Below, piece by piece: positions 22,470 through 31,930 of a stretch of 64,000 nucleotides of DNA. The stretch comes from Neoceratodus forsteri (Eukaryota > Chordata > Ceratodontiformes > Ceratodontidae). The stretch is from the NCBI GenBank assembly GCA_016271365.2, contig CM057454.1:699933501-699997500 (forward strand). The letters are read 5' to 3'. Below the pieces are notes generated by a model. The model saw nothing but the letters and a program-made list of their open reading frames with translations. It was not told where the DNA came from and made no database searches. The position numbers were made by a program, and so were the translations under genes. How positions within the stretch are numbered: the stretch's first letter is position 1; each line of letters opens with the position of its first letter.

Positions 22470-23375
22470 GTGAGTGGTGCAATGCAGTGGTGTGGGGCAG
22501 CAGTCTTCTGGGAGACATTCTGGAGGCTATGGTGCTGCCCTATCTGCATGCACCTCTGTGGCTTGAGGGTGGAGGTTGATCATCTCCAGGCAGAGTTGGC
22601 TAGGATTTGGTTAACCTCCTCCACCTCCCAGGGACCACTACAGCCATCCCCACTGCCACAGAGAATGCCAGTAAGAAGGGGTGATTGGACAATGGTGGGC
22701 TCAGGGAGGGTGAGAGAGGTTGGGCAGAGGCACAAACCACCTGTGGTTCCACTCCACAGCTCCTACGCCATTCTGGCAGAGAAAGGCTATTCCATGGAGG
22801 AACCTGCAGTTGTGGACAGGGTGGATGTGGGGAACCTCCATAGTGTAGACCCCAGGGGTGTAAGGGCCCACAGAGGATAAGGGAGCAGCTCCTAGTTGGG
22901 GAATCTATTATAAGGAAGGTAGAATTGGGGTGGGGATGGGAGAAGAGAGAGAGGTAGGGTGACTATCTGATGCCTCAGCTTGAAGGGAAAGGGGGTGAAT
23001 CTGAAGGATTGCTGGGGCAACAGCACAAGAAGGGGAGCTAAACATCATTGTCCACCTGGGGACAAATGACCTGGCTGGCAGTGAGGATTGGGCAGTGCAG
23101 AGGAAGTTCATGGAGTTGGGGAGGGGTCTTAGGCAGGTGGCACACTTGGTAATCTTCTCAGAAGTGCAACCTGTCTATGGCATGGGAGAAGCCAGGATGC
23201 TCTGCACCATGAGATTCAATGAATGGCTGAAGAATTGGTGCAGAGTTGAAGGTTTTGTCTTCATCAGGGACTGGGGCCCCCACGTGGAGAGGTACTGGCT
23301 TGTATGTAAGGGATGGTCTGCATCTGTCCGGGGGGCAGGATCCTGAGTGAAAGGTTTAAATGTTTCATTGGCAAA
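22470..23375 (+). pseudogene. CR1 ORF1 remnant with esterase-like domain, copy 1
   Basis: The N-terminal part reads CGAAVFWETFWRLWCCPIC then LRVEVDHLQAELARI, a Cys-containing segment followed by a short coiled coil, as in copy 2. Downstream, GDS has become GES-like (LVGESIIRKVELG, about 22890-22925), and the block HLGTNDL is still visible near 23055-23075. Some CR1 ORF1 proteins carry an SGNH (GDSL-type) esterase domain, and these are its blocks I and III. The C-terminal block DGLHLS is damaged near 23310 (GWSASVRGAGS in one frame). Loss of the nucleophile serine context and several shifts make it inactive. The frame stops where the inverted CR1 fragment begins. Confidence 0.65.
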
Positions 23376-24865
23376 CATTAGAACATAAGAATTTGCTGGC
23401 AGAAAGGGACCACTTGATCCATCTAGTCTGCCCAGAATACCTACCCTCCTCCTCTAAGACTATTTCCTTTTTTGCACATAGTGTTTATCCCACGCACGTT
23501 TGAATTCCCTTACATTTTCTGAGTCTACTGCCTCTTGCAGCAAGCAATTTCAAGGGTTGAACACCCTCTCAGAAAAAAAGTACTTCCTGATGTTTCCCCT
23601 AAATTTACCTCCTGCCAATCATGGATTGTGGCCTCTTTTACGATGCTCCGATTTCATCTGAAAAAGGTTTTCCTTCTGTGCTGTGTTAATTCCCTTCATA
23701 TATTTAAATGTTTTTATCATGTCCCCCCATCTCTTCTCTGTTCAAGTGAGTGCAGCTGTAAGTCAGCCAGTATGGTTTCATATGGCTCCTGGTGCAAACC
23801 CTGCACAATCTTTGTAGCCCTTCTCTGCACTGCTTCCAGTTTGTTGATATCCTTCTTCAGGTGCTGTCTCCAAAAACTAGATGCAATATTCCATCTGTGG
23901 CCTGACCAGTGATCTGTACAGTGGCATCATCACCTCTTTTTTTCTGCTAGTTATATCCCTTCCAATGCATCTGAGGATGCCATTTGCTTTCTGTGCTGCC
24001 CTTTCACATTTGCCTGCTCATCCTAAGGTCATCTATAATGATTATACCAAGATCCCCCTCCACCTGTGTTACTTCAAGCTGGTGTCCTAGCAGCATGTAT
24101 TCCTTCCTGGGGTTTCTTTTACCCAGATGCATGACCCTGCATTTTTTGGCATTGAACTTCAGTTGCCAATTTTTGAATCATCCTTCCAGCCTGTTCAGAT
24201 CCTTTTCCATCTTCAAGACTCCCTCTTGGGTGTCCACCCAGTTGCAGAGTTTTATATCATCCACAAACATGCATACTTTCCCCTCCAGCACATCAGTGAT
24301 GTCACTGATGAAAATATTGAAGAGGATGGGGCCTAATACTGACCCCTGTGGCACTCCACTGGTCACCTTGCCCTCCCCTGACTGAGCTCAATTAACTAAG
24401 ACCCTCTGTGTCCTATCCTTGAGCCAGTCTGCAATCCAGTTGACTGTCTTCTGACTATGTCCTGTATTCTCCAGCTTATTCATAAGCCTTCTCTGGGTTA
24501 CAGTGTGGAAGGCCTTGCTGAAGTCTAGGCACACCACATCCACTGCCCCTCCCTGATCCACTGTTCTGGTCACCCAGTTAAAGCATTCCATCATATTTGT
24601 TAGGCATGATTTTCCTGTCATAAATCCATGTTGCTTGGGGTCAATCTTTCCAGATTCTTTTAGATGATCCACGATTCTATCTTTCAGCAGAGTTTCCATA
24701 TGTTTACCAACCATTGAGGTCAGAGTGACTGGGCAGTAGTTCCCAGGCTGTTCCCTGCTTCCGCTTTTATGTAAAGGTGCCACCACAGCCTTTTTCCAGT
24801 CTAGTGGTATATGGAGGAAGAATCCAACTGCCCCACAAAGGTTAAGGTAGTCAGACAAGAGGATA
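23376..24865 (-). mobile_element. Inverted CR1-clade fragment inserted in copy 1
   Basis: A minus-strand CR1 fragment of a distinct subfamily. Its 3' end at 23376 starts on plus as TTAGAACATAAGAATTTGCTG, the standard CR1 tail context, and its RT lies at 24178-24858. It separates the ORF1 and ORF2 halves of CR1 copy 1: sequence before it ends TTTCATTGGCAAAC, matching TTCATTGGCAAGC at about 31845 in copy 2, and ORF2 resumes after 24865. It is 5'-truncated within RT. Confidence 0.8.
24178..24858 (-). pseudogene. CR1 reverse transcriptase fragment (FVDD box intact)
   Basis: On the minus strand the RT blocks occur in order: DWKKAVVAPLHKSG, NYCPVTLTSMVGK, KQHGFMTGKSCLTNMM, GGAVDVVCLDFSKAFHTVTQ (motif A with its Asp), [34 protein letters not shown] (motif B), and VCMFVDDIKLCN (motif C with the catalytic Asp pair). 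The reading frame shifts between motifs A and B, at about 24370. The thumb region continues degraded to about 23500. The palm motifs are unusually well kept, yet the shift and the missing endonuclease make it a dead copy. Confidence 0.85.
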
Positions 24866-24940
24866 CTAAGGATGGGAAATCACAACCAACGGAAACAGGA
24901 GGTAATCTCAGGGGAGGCACAGAGGAATGAGATAGGAGGG

Positions 24941-24992
24941 AATAAGTAGGTGTAAAGCCATCAAAACATGAAGGGCTATGTGTACAAATGCC
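24941..24992. repeat. 52-bp direct repeat, left copy
   Basis: Starts AATAAGTAGGTGTAAAGCC. It matches 25146-25197 at 50 of 52 positions. Between them lies 153 bp absent from CR1 copy 2. Confidence 0.85.
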
Positions 24993-25145
24993 CACATGCA
25001 AAAAAAGGAGGTGTCCAGGGAAATTGCCTTCTTTGAATATTACTTAGGTTGATGTGTCTTAGGTGGAGCTTGCTGATTTTTGGTACATTCCAAATACAAA
25101 CAATGTTGGCATGCTCATTAGCAACAAAGGCTAGTACAGAGCTAG

Positions 25146-25197
25146 AATAAGTAGGTGTAAAGCCATCAAAACATGGAGGGCCATGTGTACAAATGCC
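25146..25197. repeat. 52-bp direct repeat, right copy
   Basis: Second copy of the segment at 24941-24992. It forms the start of the CR1 endonuclease region, so the left copy and the 153-bp filler are additions. Confidence 0.85.
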
Positions 25198-27900
25198 GAC
25201 AGCCTGGGTAACAAGATCCCTGACCTGGTGGCTTTACAGGCAGAGGGAGATCGGGATATTGTGGCAGTCAATGAAACATGGTATATGGAAAGCCATGACT
25301 GGGATGTTAATATGTCTGGGTACACAATATACAGGAAAGACAGGGACAGCAAAAAGGGAGGAGGAGTAGTGATCTACATCAAAGAGGGGACCAAAGCAAC
25401 TGAAATAAAGGGAAAGCAGGGAGGATAGAGACACTGTGGGTAACCCAGGAGTCAGGAAATGGCAACACTAGCTGCATGGGGGTATCTACAGACCCCCACC
25501 AAAAGGGTAAGAAACAGATATGCAAATGGTAGATAACATACATAAAATGGCAGAAAAGGAGGCAATGTTGTTGGTAGGTGATGTACAGAAAATCTCCTGA
25601 TGTTAACTGGAACACCTATGCTGCAGCCACATCCAGGAGCAGGGTCATCCTGGATGCCCTGCAGGGGGCATGCCTCATGCAGCTAGTAGTGGAACCCACC
25701 CAGGAGGGGGTGATATTGGACCTGGTGTACACAAATGGAGACAGAATAATGGATGTATCAGTGGGCAGCAATCTGGGGTCCAGCAATCACCATACAGTAT
25801 GGTTCAAGGTAAAAACAATAGAAGAGTCAAGTTACACAAAAACAAAAGTACTAGACTTCAAAAGGGCCAACTTTGTGAAAATGGGAGAATGTCTCAAGAA
25901 AACACTGGCAAAGGGTCAGGAGAGTAGAGGTACAATGGAAGAACCTCAAGAGAGCCATAACAGAGGCAACAAGCCTTTGTGTGAAGCAAGTTAACAAAGC
26001 AAGAAGACAAAAAAAAAAACATTATGGTTTTCAAAAGAAGTGGCAGGGACAATTAAAGAAAAAACTGGCATTCATGAAATACAAGGAAATGCAGTGGGAG
26101 GAAGACAGGGAACTGTTTCAGACTAAGCAGAGGGAGGCAGGAAAAGCAGTCAAACATGCAAAGGCACAGAGGAAGACAGCCCAGACAGTGAAGGAGGGGA
26201 ACAAAACCTTCTTCAGATACATAAGGGAAAGAAGAAAGGCCAAGGGAGGGATGATTAGGCTAAGTAAAGGAGGGAGGAGTGGGCAGAGGAGGACCTGGAA
26301 AAATCTGAGATACTGAATGAATACTTTTGCTCAGTGTTCATGAAAAAAGGGGAGGGAGGGAGAGTGACCAGAATTATCCAGCAAACAGACACACAGAGAA
26401 TGGGGGTGGACACCAGTCCATTCACAGAAGAGAGAGTCCTAAAGGAACTCTTGAAACTGAAGGTGGACAAGGTGATGGGGCTGGATGGGTTACATCCCAG
26501 AATACTAAAAGAACTCACAGAGGTGCTACTGACACCACTGACAGCCCTATTCAACAAACTGTTGGAGGGTGGAGTACTACCAGAGGACTGGAGGAGGGCG
26601 AATGTGATACCCCTTCACAAAAGTGGAAGCAAGGTAGAAGTGATAAACTATAGACCAGTTAGTTTGACCTCAGTGGTGGGAAAGATGATGTAATCAATGT
26701 TAAAGGAAATGACTGTGGGATATCTAGAAGCCAGTGAGGCACTGGACTCAAGGCAACATTGATTCACAACAGGAAAATCTTGTCAAATGAACCTGATAGA
26801 TTTTTTTGACTTGGTGACAAGGGTAGTAGAGCAAGGAGGGGCAGTGGACATGGCCTGCCTAGATTTTAGCAAGGCATTTGACACAGTCCCACACAAGAGG
26901 TTAGTAAACAAGTTGGGCAGTCTGGGAGTTGGTCACAAGGTGGTAAACTGGGTCAACAATTGGCTTAGACACATGACACAGAGGGTGGTGGTAAATGGAG
27001 TTCAGTCTGAAGAAAAAGGAGTAACCAGTGGGTGCCACTGGGGCCAGTCCTCCTTAATGTCTTTATTAGCAACATTGCAGAGGGACTCAAAGAAAGGTAT
27101 GCCTCTTTTCAGATAACACCAAGATCTGCAATAGGGTTGATACTCAGGGTGGGGGATGGAGAAGATGAGGAGAGACTTAGCCAAGTTTGAGGAGTGGTCA
27201 AGAGTGTGGCTACTCAGATTCAATGCCAAGAAATGCAAAATCCTGCACTTAGGGAACAAAAGTCCAGGGGAGGAATACACAATGGGGGGAGGGAGGGAGG
27301 TACTAACAACAACCAAACTGGAAAAGGACCTGGGGGAAGTCATAACAGATGATCTAAAAGTAGTCAAACAATGTGAGAAGGCAGTGAGAAAAGCTGGGGG
27401 GATGCTGTGATGCATAGCGGAGGTATCACCAGTAGAAGAAAGGAGGTGGTGATGCTGCTGTACAAGCAGTTGGTGAGGCTTCATCTGGAGTACTGCATGT
27501 AGTTCTGGAGACCTCATCTCTGAATGGACATTGACAGGGTGGATGCAGTCCAGAGAAGGGCAATGGAAATGGTGCAGGTGCTACACCAGAAACCATATAA
27601 GGAGAGATTGAAGGAACTCAATATATTTATATACACTGGAGGAAAGGAGGGAGAGGCGGGATATGATAGATGCATTCAAATACCTCAGGGGGATCAAGAG
27701 AGTTCAAGAGGGCAGCATCTTTCAGAAAAGAAGATGTGCAAGAACAAGGGGGCACAATATGAGGCTGGGGGAGACTCAAGGGCAATGTGAGGATGTATTT
27801 TTTCACAGAGACGGTGGTGGATGCATGGAACAGCCTCGCTGAGGAGATTGTGGGGGCAACAATGGTTGGCAAATTCAAGAATGCATTGGACAGGCAGAAG
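25183..27900 (+). pseudogene. CR1 ORF2 (endonuclease and reverse transcriptase), copy 1, multiply broken
   Basis: Endonuclease blocks: TNADSLGNKIPDLVALQ, DIVAVNETWYMESHDWDVNM (catalytic Asn and Glu contexts), a YRPP region lost to a shift near 25480, SPDVNWNTYAAATS, and NLGSSNHHTVWFKV (SDH changed to SNH). RT blocks: KVMGLDGLHPRILKELTEVL, VIPLHKSGSKVEVINYRPVS, QGGAVDMACLDFSKAFDTVP, then a degraded motif B. Motif C reads SDNTKICN in its frame, so the second Asp of the catalytic pair is Asn. C-terminal blocks such as FNAKKCKILHLGNKSPGEEY and ERLKELNIFIYT follow. At least six shifts or stops are visible. Its intact role would be nicking target DNA and target-primed reverse transcription. Confidence 0.85.
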
Positions 27901-28002
27901 GCAACACTAGGGGCAGGAAGGAGGAGGTAGGCTGCAGATCAAGTAGGATCTGGTGTTTAAACAGTAGATATGGAATGGGCAGACTAGGTGGGCCAGGCAG
28001 CT

Positions 28003-28010
28003 CTTATCTG
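28003..28010. repeat. Possible left target duplication of 334-bp insertion
   Basis: CTTATCTG, matching CTTATTTG at 28345-28352 in 7 of 8 positions. Confidence 0.5.
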
Positions 28011-28344
28011 GGTATGACACCCTAACAGTGACATTTCTACTGCGACATGCGTCGATATCATCTACAGCGCCATGTCGTCGTAGAAATGGCACTGGAAGGA
28101 GGCAACCACTTTCCCCGACCTACGCCCCCTCCCCGAACTAACTCCAACCTGGAGTTAGAATCCTTTAGTTTGGGAGGTGCAGGGTCAAGGCCACCCACAT
28201 GGGGGGTTCAGGGGGAAGCCCCCCGATGTATAAAACAGTGTCAAACTGTGTGGCTCCATGCCGACTGCAACTTTCGGTCGACATGGAGCCCATTGCTGAA
28301 ATGCCAGTCGTGATCTTTTTTGTTGCACCAGCATGTATAACCCC
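28011..28344. mobile_element. 334-bp palindrome-rich insertion (MITE-like) in CR1 3' UTR
   Basis: It interrupts the CR1 3' end between CTTATCTG and CTTATTTGCTATCAAATTC, which in other copies are joined (CTTATCTGCCGTCAAAGTC). Its interior has two hairpins: 28027-28049 pairs with 28071-28093 at 20 of 23 positions (AGTGACATTTCTAC arm), and GGCTCCATGCCGAC (28252-28265) pairs with 28276-28290. The ends GGTATGACAC and, reversed, GGGGTTATACATGC are only loosely alike. An 8-bp duplication would suggest hAT, but the weak termini leave the superfamily open. Confidence 0.6.
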
Positions 28345-28370
28345 CTTATTTGCTATCAAATTCTATGTAT

Positions 28371-28915
28371 CTATGTCATTTTGTAACTTTATCCTGGCTT
28401 CTAGCTTGATTGTTGTCCTTGCTTTGCTTGATTTTCTAGAAAGTCCTGCCCCTCATGCCAGCTTCATACATACAGTACACTAATTCAAAATGGAGACTAT
28501 TCCAAATTCTTTTAGTGATTTTTTTGTCTTTTTCTCTCCACAAAGTTTTCAATAGCACAACAAAGTGGCAACTAGACTAAATCTATAAATACTCATTGTA
28601 AAACTACTGTAAGTTAAGTATCAATTATGGTTCAAGCCTCAAAAGTAGGAAGATGCGATATTAGGGTAAGAAAGGGCCTTGATGCTTTGTAAACATGTGG
28701 TATGGTGTTCATAAATTCATAGGTTTGTTGTAAGTTTCATTAGGTCAAGGTACAAACTCGCCACCATTAATGGTGGAACATTTGCTTGGAATTACCCATG
28801 TAGTTGTCTAACCTATTTTTGAATGTATCCATTGCAGAGCTATTCACCATGTCTTCTGGGAGTGTATTCTACATATTAACTATTCTTTGGGTATACCAGT
28901 TGCTTCTTTATACTG
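28371..28915. other. No recognisable feature
   Basis: AT-rich sequence between the CR1 tail and the next LINE tail. Nothing supportable seen. Confidence 0.45.
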
Positions 28916-29868
28916 TTTTGTATTTATTGATTTTGTTTATTTATTGAACAGTATCGGAATTACAATCCTTTGAGTCAGACACTCCTTTACAAAGGCTCCA
29001 TGTCATGGTAATACAAAACTATACAAACAAACAGTTAGAAAACATACATTACATAAGGTAATAATTTTTATAGCAGGTAAGATACCATAAAATGTTCACA
29101 ATAGTTGCAAGTAGAGGCGGGAACCACTCAGAGTCGAGTGGTCCATTCCAAACAAGTTGATAGGCAGGACAGACGTTCTTTGTCAGGGAGCAAGGGGGTG
29201 GAGGAAGAATTATCCAGGGTAATAGCAGTTGCAAGTATGGGAGGCAAAAAAATGGTGACAGAGTACAGACTTGAATCCCAGTTTGGGCTCAAGGGTGATA
29301 GAACCAGAAAGGGAGTTTAACCAGGTATGGTCTCTGTACAAGAAAGAACAGTGACCTAAAGCACTCCGAAGACATGGAACCATCAGGTTAGATTTGGACA
29401 CGCTGCAGGTAGGCACAGTTATGGATGCAGGTTGGATGAGGTGGGTTAGCCCTGGAGGGGAAAGTCCACTGGCTATTTTCCTCATTAGGAGACAGGTCTG
29501 GTACATTAGTTGATCCTCAAAGTTAAGCCAGTTGACCAGTTTATAGAGTGTGCAGCTGTAGGTGAGTCTAGGACTACTTATGGCTAGCCAGCAGGCCTTA
29601 TTTAAGGAGACTTTGATTCAATGGAGGGTGGTTCTGTCAGCTGCCCCATAGACCAGAATCCCATAGTCAATGAGGGGCAGGATAGAGGACAAGATGGCAA
29701 GATGGAGGGCTTCAGGGGGGAGGCAGCTCCTGTGGTGATAAAGCAGGCCAATTCTCGAGTTGACTGCTGTGCTTAGGAGGTGAATATGGTCATGGAAGGT
29801 GAGAGCAGAGTTAAGGCTGATTCTGAGGTATTTGAAGGTGTTCTCCTTGTCCACAGTAATTTATAGGT
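28916..29868 (-). mobile_element. LINE family B, 3' fragment
   Basis: Minus-strand fragment ending at the AATAAATAAACAAAATCAAT tail (about 28920-28945). The coding part contains FKYLRISLNSALTFHDHIHL, SRIGLLYHHRSCLPPEALHL and ILPLIDYGILVYGAAD (about 29854-29618). These correspond to the connection region of the 1.6-3.1 kb copy (HFKYLGITIDNS...SLVDYGLPIYGYAT). Further C-terminal sequence lies at 29506-29210. It is truncated before the RT palm. Confidence 0.75.
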
Positions 29869-30195
29869 GTATAAGTTTGTACTGCAATTATTACCGGTCT
29901 TCTTATTAAACTTATTACAACTAAGAACACAAAAACAATATACCCTAAGGTCTTTTACTCAAATAAGTTTTTATATATCAAGATGTAGGACAAAATTCGG
30001 TGATAAAACCATATCAAATTTAGTGCTCAAAGCATGGCAACAACTGTCTAAACAGATAGTACAGTATTGTTACCATTCAAACGTTTTAGGTATTTTATGA
30101 TGATTTTGTACAGTAAACACTGTAATTGTTATGGATAAATTATGTTCTTTTATGCTTATATTATAATGTAAAATTAACTTTGTACTGAAACTGAA
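29869..30195 (+). mobile_element. L2-like LINE, ORF2 C-terminus and 3' end
   Basis: The plus-strand stretch 29920-30100 encodes CRTKFGDKTISNLVLKAWQQ followed by a Leu-Ser-Lys segment. This matches the usual end of L2/Rex-type ORF2 (R-x-K-x-G-D-R-x-F-x-x-x-x-P-x-x-W-N-x-L-P). Only this tail remains. Confidence 0.5.
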
Positions 30196-30210
30196 CTCTT
30201 GCATGTAAGT

Positions 30211-30600
30211 CTTGGCAGAAGACACCAGGAGAAAGGACTGCTGTGTGACTGGACTTCTCTGCTGGGACTAAAGAAGAAGAACTTTTGTACTTGGACCTTG
30301 AATTTAGGGTAAAAAAAACTAACAAACAAAACAAAAAAAAAATGTGTGTTTGTCTGGGTTAACTGAACTGAATGGGTATCTGAACAGTTATCTAGGTGTA
30401 AATCTAGGTGATTGAAAGGACTTAATAGCTGTGAGGTTTAAATTACTTGTAGAAAGATCTAGTAAGTAGGGGAATGGCTTAGCTAGAAGGAAGCTACATT
30501 TAAAGACTGCCTTAGAAAGATTCTGCTAATAGCTTGGCAGAAGACACCAGGAGAAAGGACTGCTGTGTGACTGAACTTCTTACTGGGACTATATTGACCT
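30211..30600. repeat. Direct repeat in CR1 5' UTR, spacing 322 bp
   Basis: CTTGGCAGAAGACACCAGGA followed by GAAAGGACTGCTGTGTGACT begins at 30211 and again at 30533, about 60 bp each. Duplicated 5' UTR segments often carry promoter activity in LINEs. That role is inferred here. Confidence 0.75.
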
Positions 30601-30936
30601 CCTTCCTCCCTCCACCCCCCACCCAAAGCTAGTTCTACTTTTATAGGCACAGGATTTGACTGACAACAGGAACTTCCTGTTTGGGAGCAGGAAGTGAGTG
30701 ACGCGAGAACCAGCGAAGACCCACCATCCTAGAAGGGCAAGAGTAGCTCTCGGCCCTCTCTAGCTGCTGGAGTTCTGCCTCTGAGCAAGTAAGTGGTCTA
30801 CTGAGAAATATAGGATATTCTTGTCTCAGAACAGGACAATCAGGAGCTTAAAGGGCACACAGGCAGAAAGTAAGGAGAGAGAAAAAACAGAGGAAAGAGT
30901 AAGGATTGAAAACAGTTAAGGGGCCAGAAATAAGAC

Positions 30937-31864
30937 ATGATGGGAATGGTGCAGTGCAGTGGCTGTGGAGCAGCAGTCTTCTGGGAGATGTTCTGGAGGA
31001 TGCGGTGTTGTCCCATCTGCAGGCACCTCTCTGGGCTGAGGGAGGAGGTTGCTCATCTCCAGGCTGAGTTGGCCAGGATTTGTGGGACCTCCTCTTCCAT
31101 CCAGGGACCACCAGTGCCACTGCCATTGCCTCAGAGGTTGCCAAGAAAGAGGAGCGGTTGGACCACAGTGGGCTCAGGGAGGGTGAGGGTGATGGAATAG
31201 AGGCTCATCCCTCCAGTTGTACCTCTCCACAATTCCTATGCCATTCTGGCAAAGTGTGGTTCCTCTATGGAGGCACCTGCAGTGGAGACCAAGGAGGATG
31301 CTGGGAACCTCCACAAAGGAGACCCACAGGAGGGTAGCAGTGGACCCTGCAGGGGAAGGAAACAACTCCTGGTGGGGGACTCCATTGTTAGGAAGGTAGA
31401 ACTGGGGGAGGAAGGGAAGAGGGAGGTAAGGTGCCTGCCTGGTGCCATGGCTTGGAGGTACAGGGAGCGAATGCTCAGGATTGCCGGAGCAGATGCACAG
31501 GGGAGGAAGCTGGATGTCATTGTCCACCTAGGGACAAATGACCTGACAAAGAAAGGGATTAGAGAAGTGCAGGAAGAGTTTGTGGAATTGGGAAGGGGCC
31601 TTAGTCAAGTAGCATGCACGGTAACCTTCTAGGAGGTGCTGCCCATCTATGACATAGGAGAGGCTAAGGGGTTCTGCACCATGGGATTCAATCAGTGGTT
31701 GAAAAACTAGTGTGGAGCTCAGGGATTTGGCTTCATTGGGGACTGGGGGTCCACCTGGAGTGATGCAAGCCTATACTGGCATGATGGGCTGCATCTGTCC
31801 GGGAGAGGAACCAGGATCCTAGGTGATAGGTTTAAATGCTTCATTGGCAAGCTTTTAAACTAGC
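30937..31864 (+). pseudogene. CR1 ORF1 with SGNH/GDSL esterase-like domain, copy 2
   Basis: The N-terminal segment (CGAAVFWEMFWRMRCCPICR then LREEVAHLQAELARI) has clustered Cys and a short coiled coil. After a frame change near 31200, the second frame holds LLVGDSIVRKVELG, where the nucleophile Ser codon is 31381-31383. It also holds LDVIVHLGTNDLTKKG (GTND, block III, 31531-31542). A further shift precedes HDGLHLSGRGTRILGDRFKC (block V; Asp 31783-31785, His 31792-31794). Block I Ser, block III Asn and block V Asp/His are all preserved as letters. Some CR1 ORF1 proteins are known to carry this esterase. The frame changes at about 31200 and 31630 and a stop near 31710 inactivate this copy. Confidence 0.8.
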
Positions 31865-31930
31865 CAAGGAGTAGGTACTGGAAAGGAGCAGGGAAATCCT
31901 AGTAACCCCCAAATAATCACGGTAGTAAGT

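Larger units (their letters stand above)
22462..28370 (+). mobile_element. CR1-clade LINE family A, copy 1, interrupted twice
   Basis: This is a nearly full-length element by comparison with copy 2 (30205-34829). ORF1 occupies about 22470-23375. A minus-strand CR1 fragment interrupts it at 23376-24865. ORF2 endonuclease and RT follow at about 25180-27900. The 3' UTR is interrupted at 28011-28344 by a small palindrome-rich insertion, then resumes as GCTATCAAATTCTATGTATC. That resumption matches the CR1 tail TCTATGTTTCTATGTTT of the other copies. Many frameshifts and stops show it is an old relic. Both insertions are therefore younger than the LINE. Confidence 0.85.
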
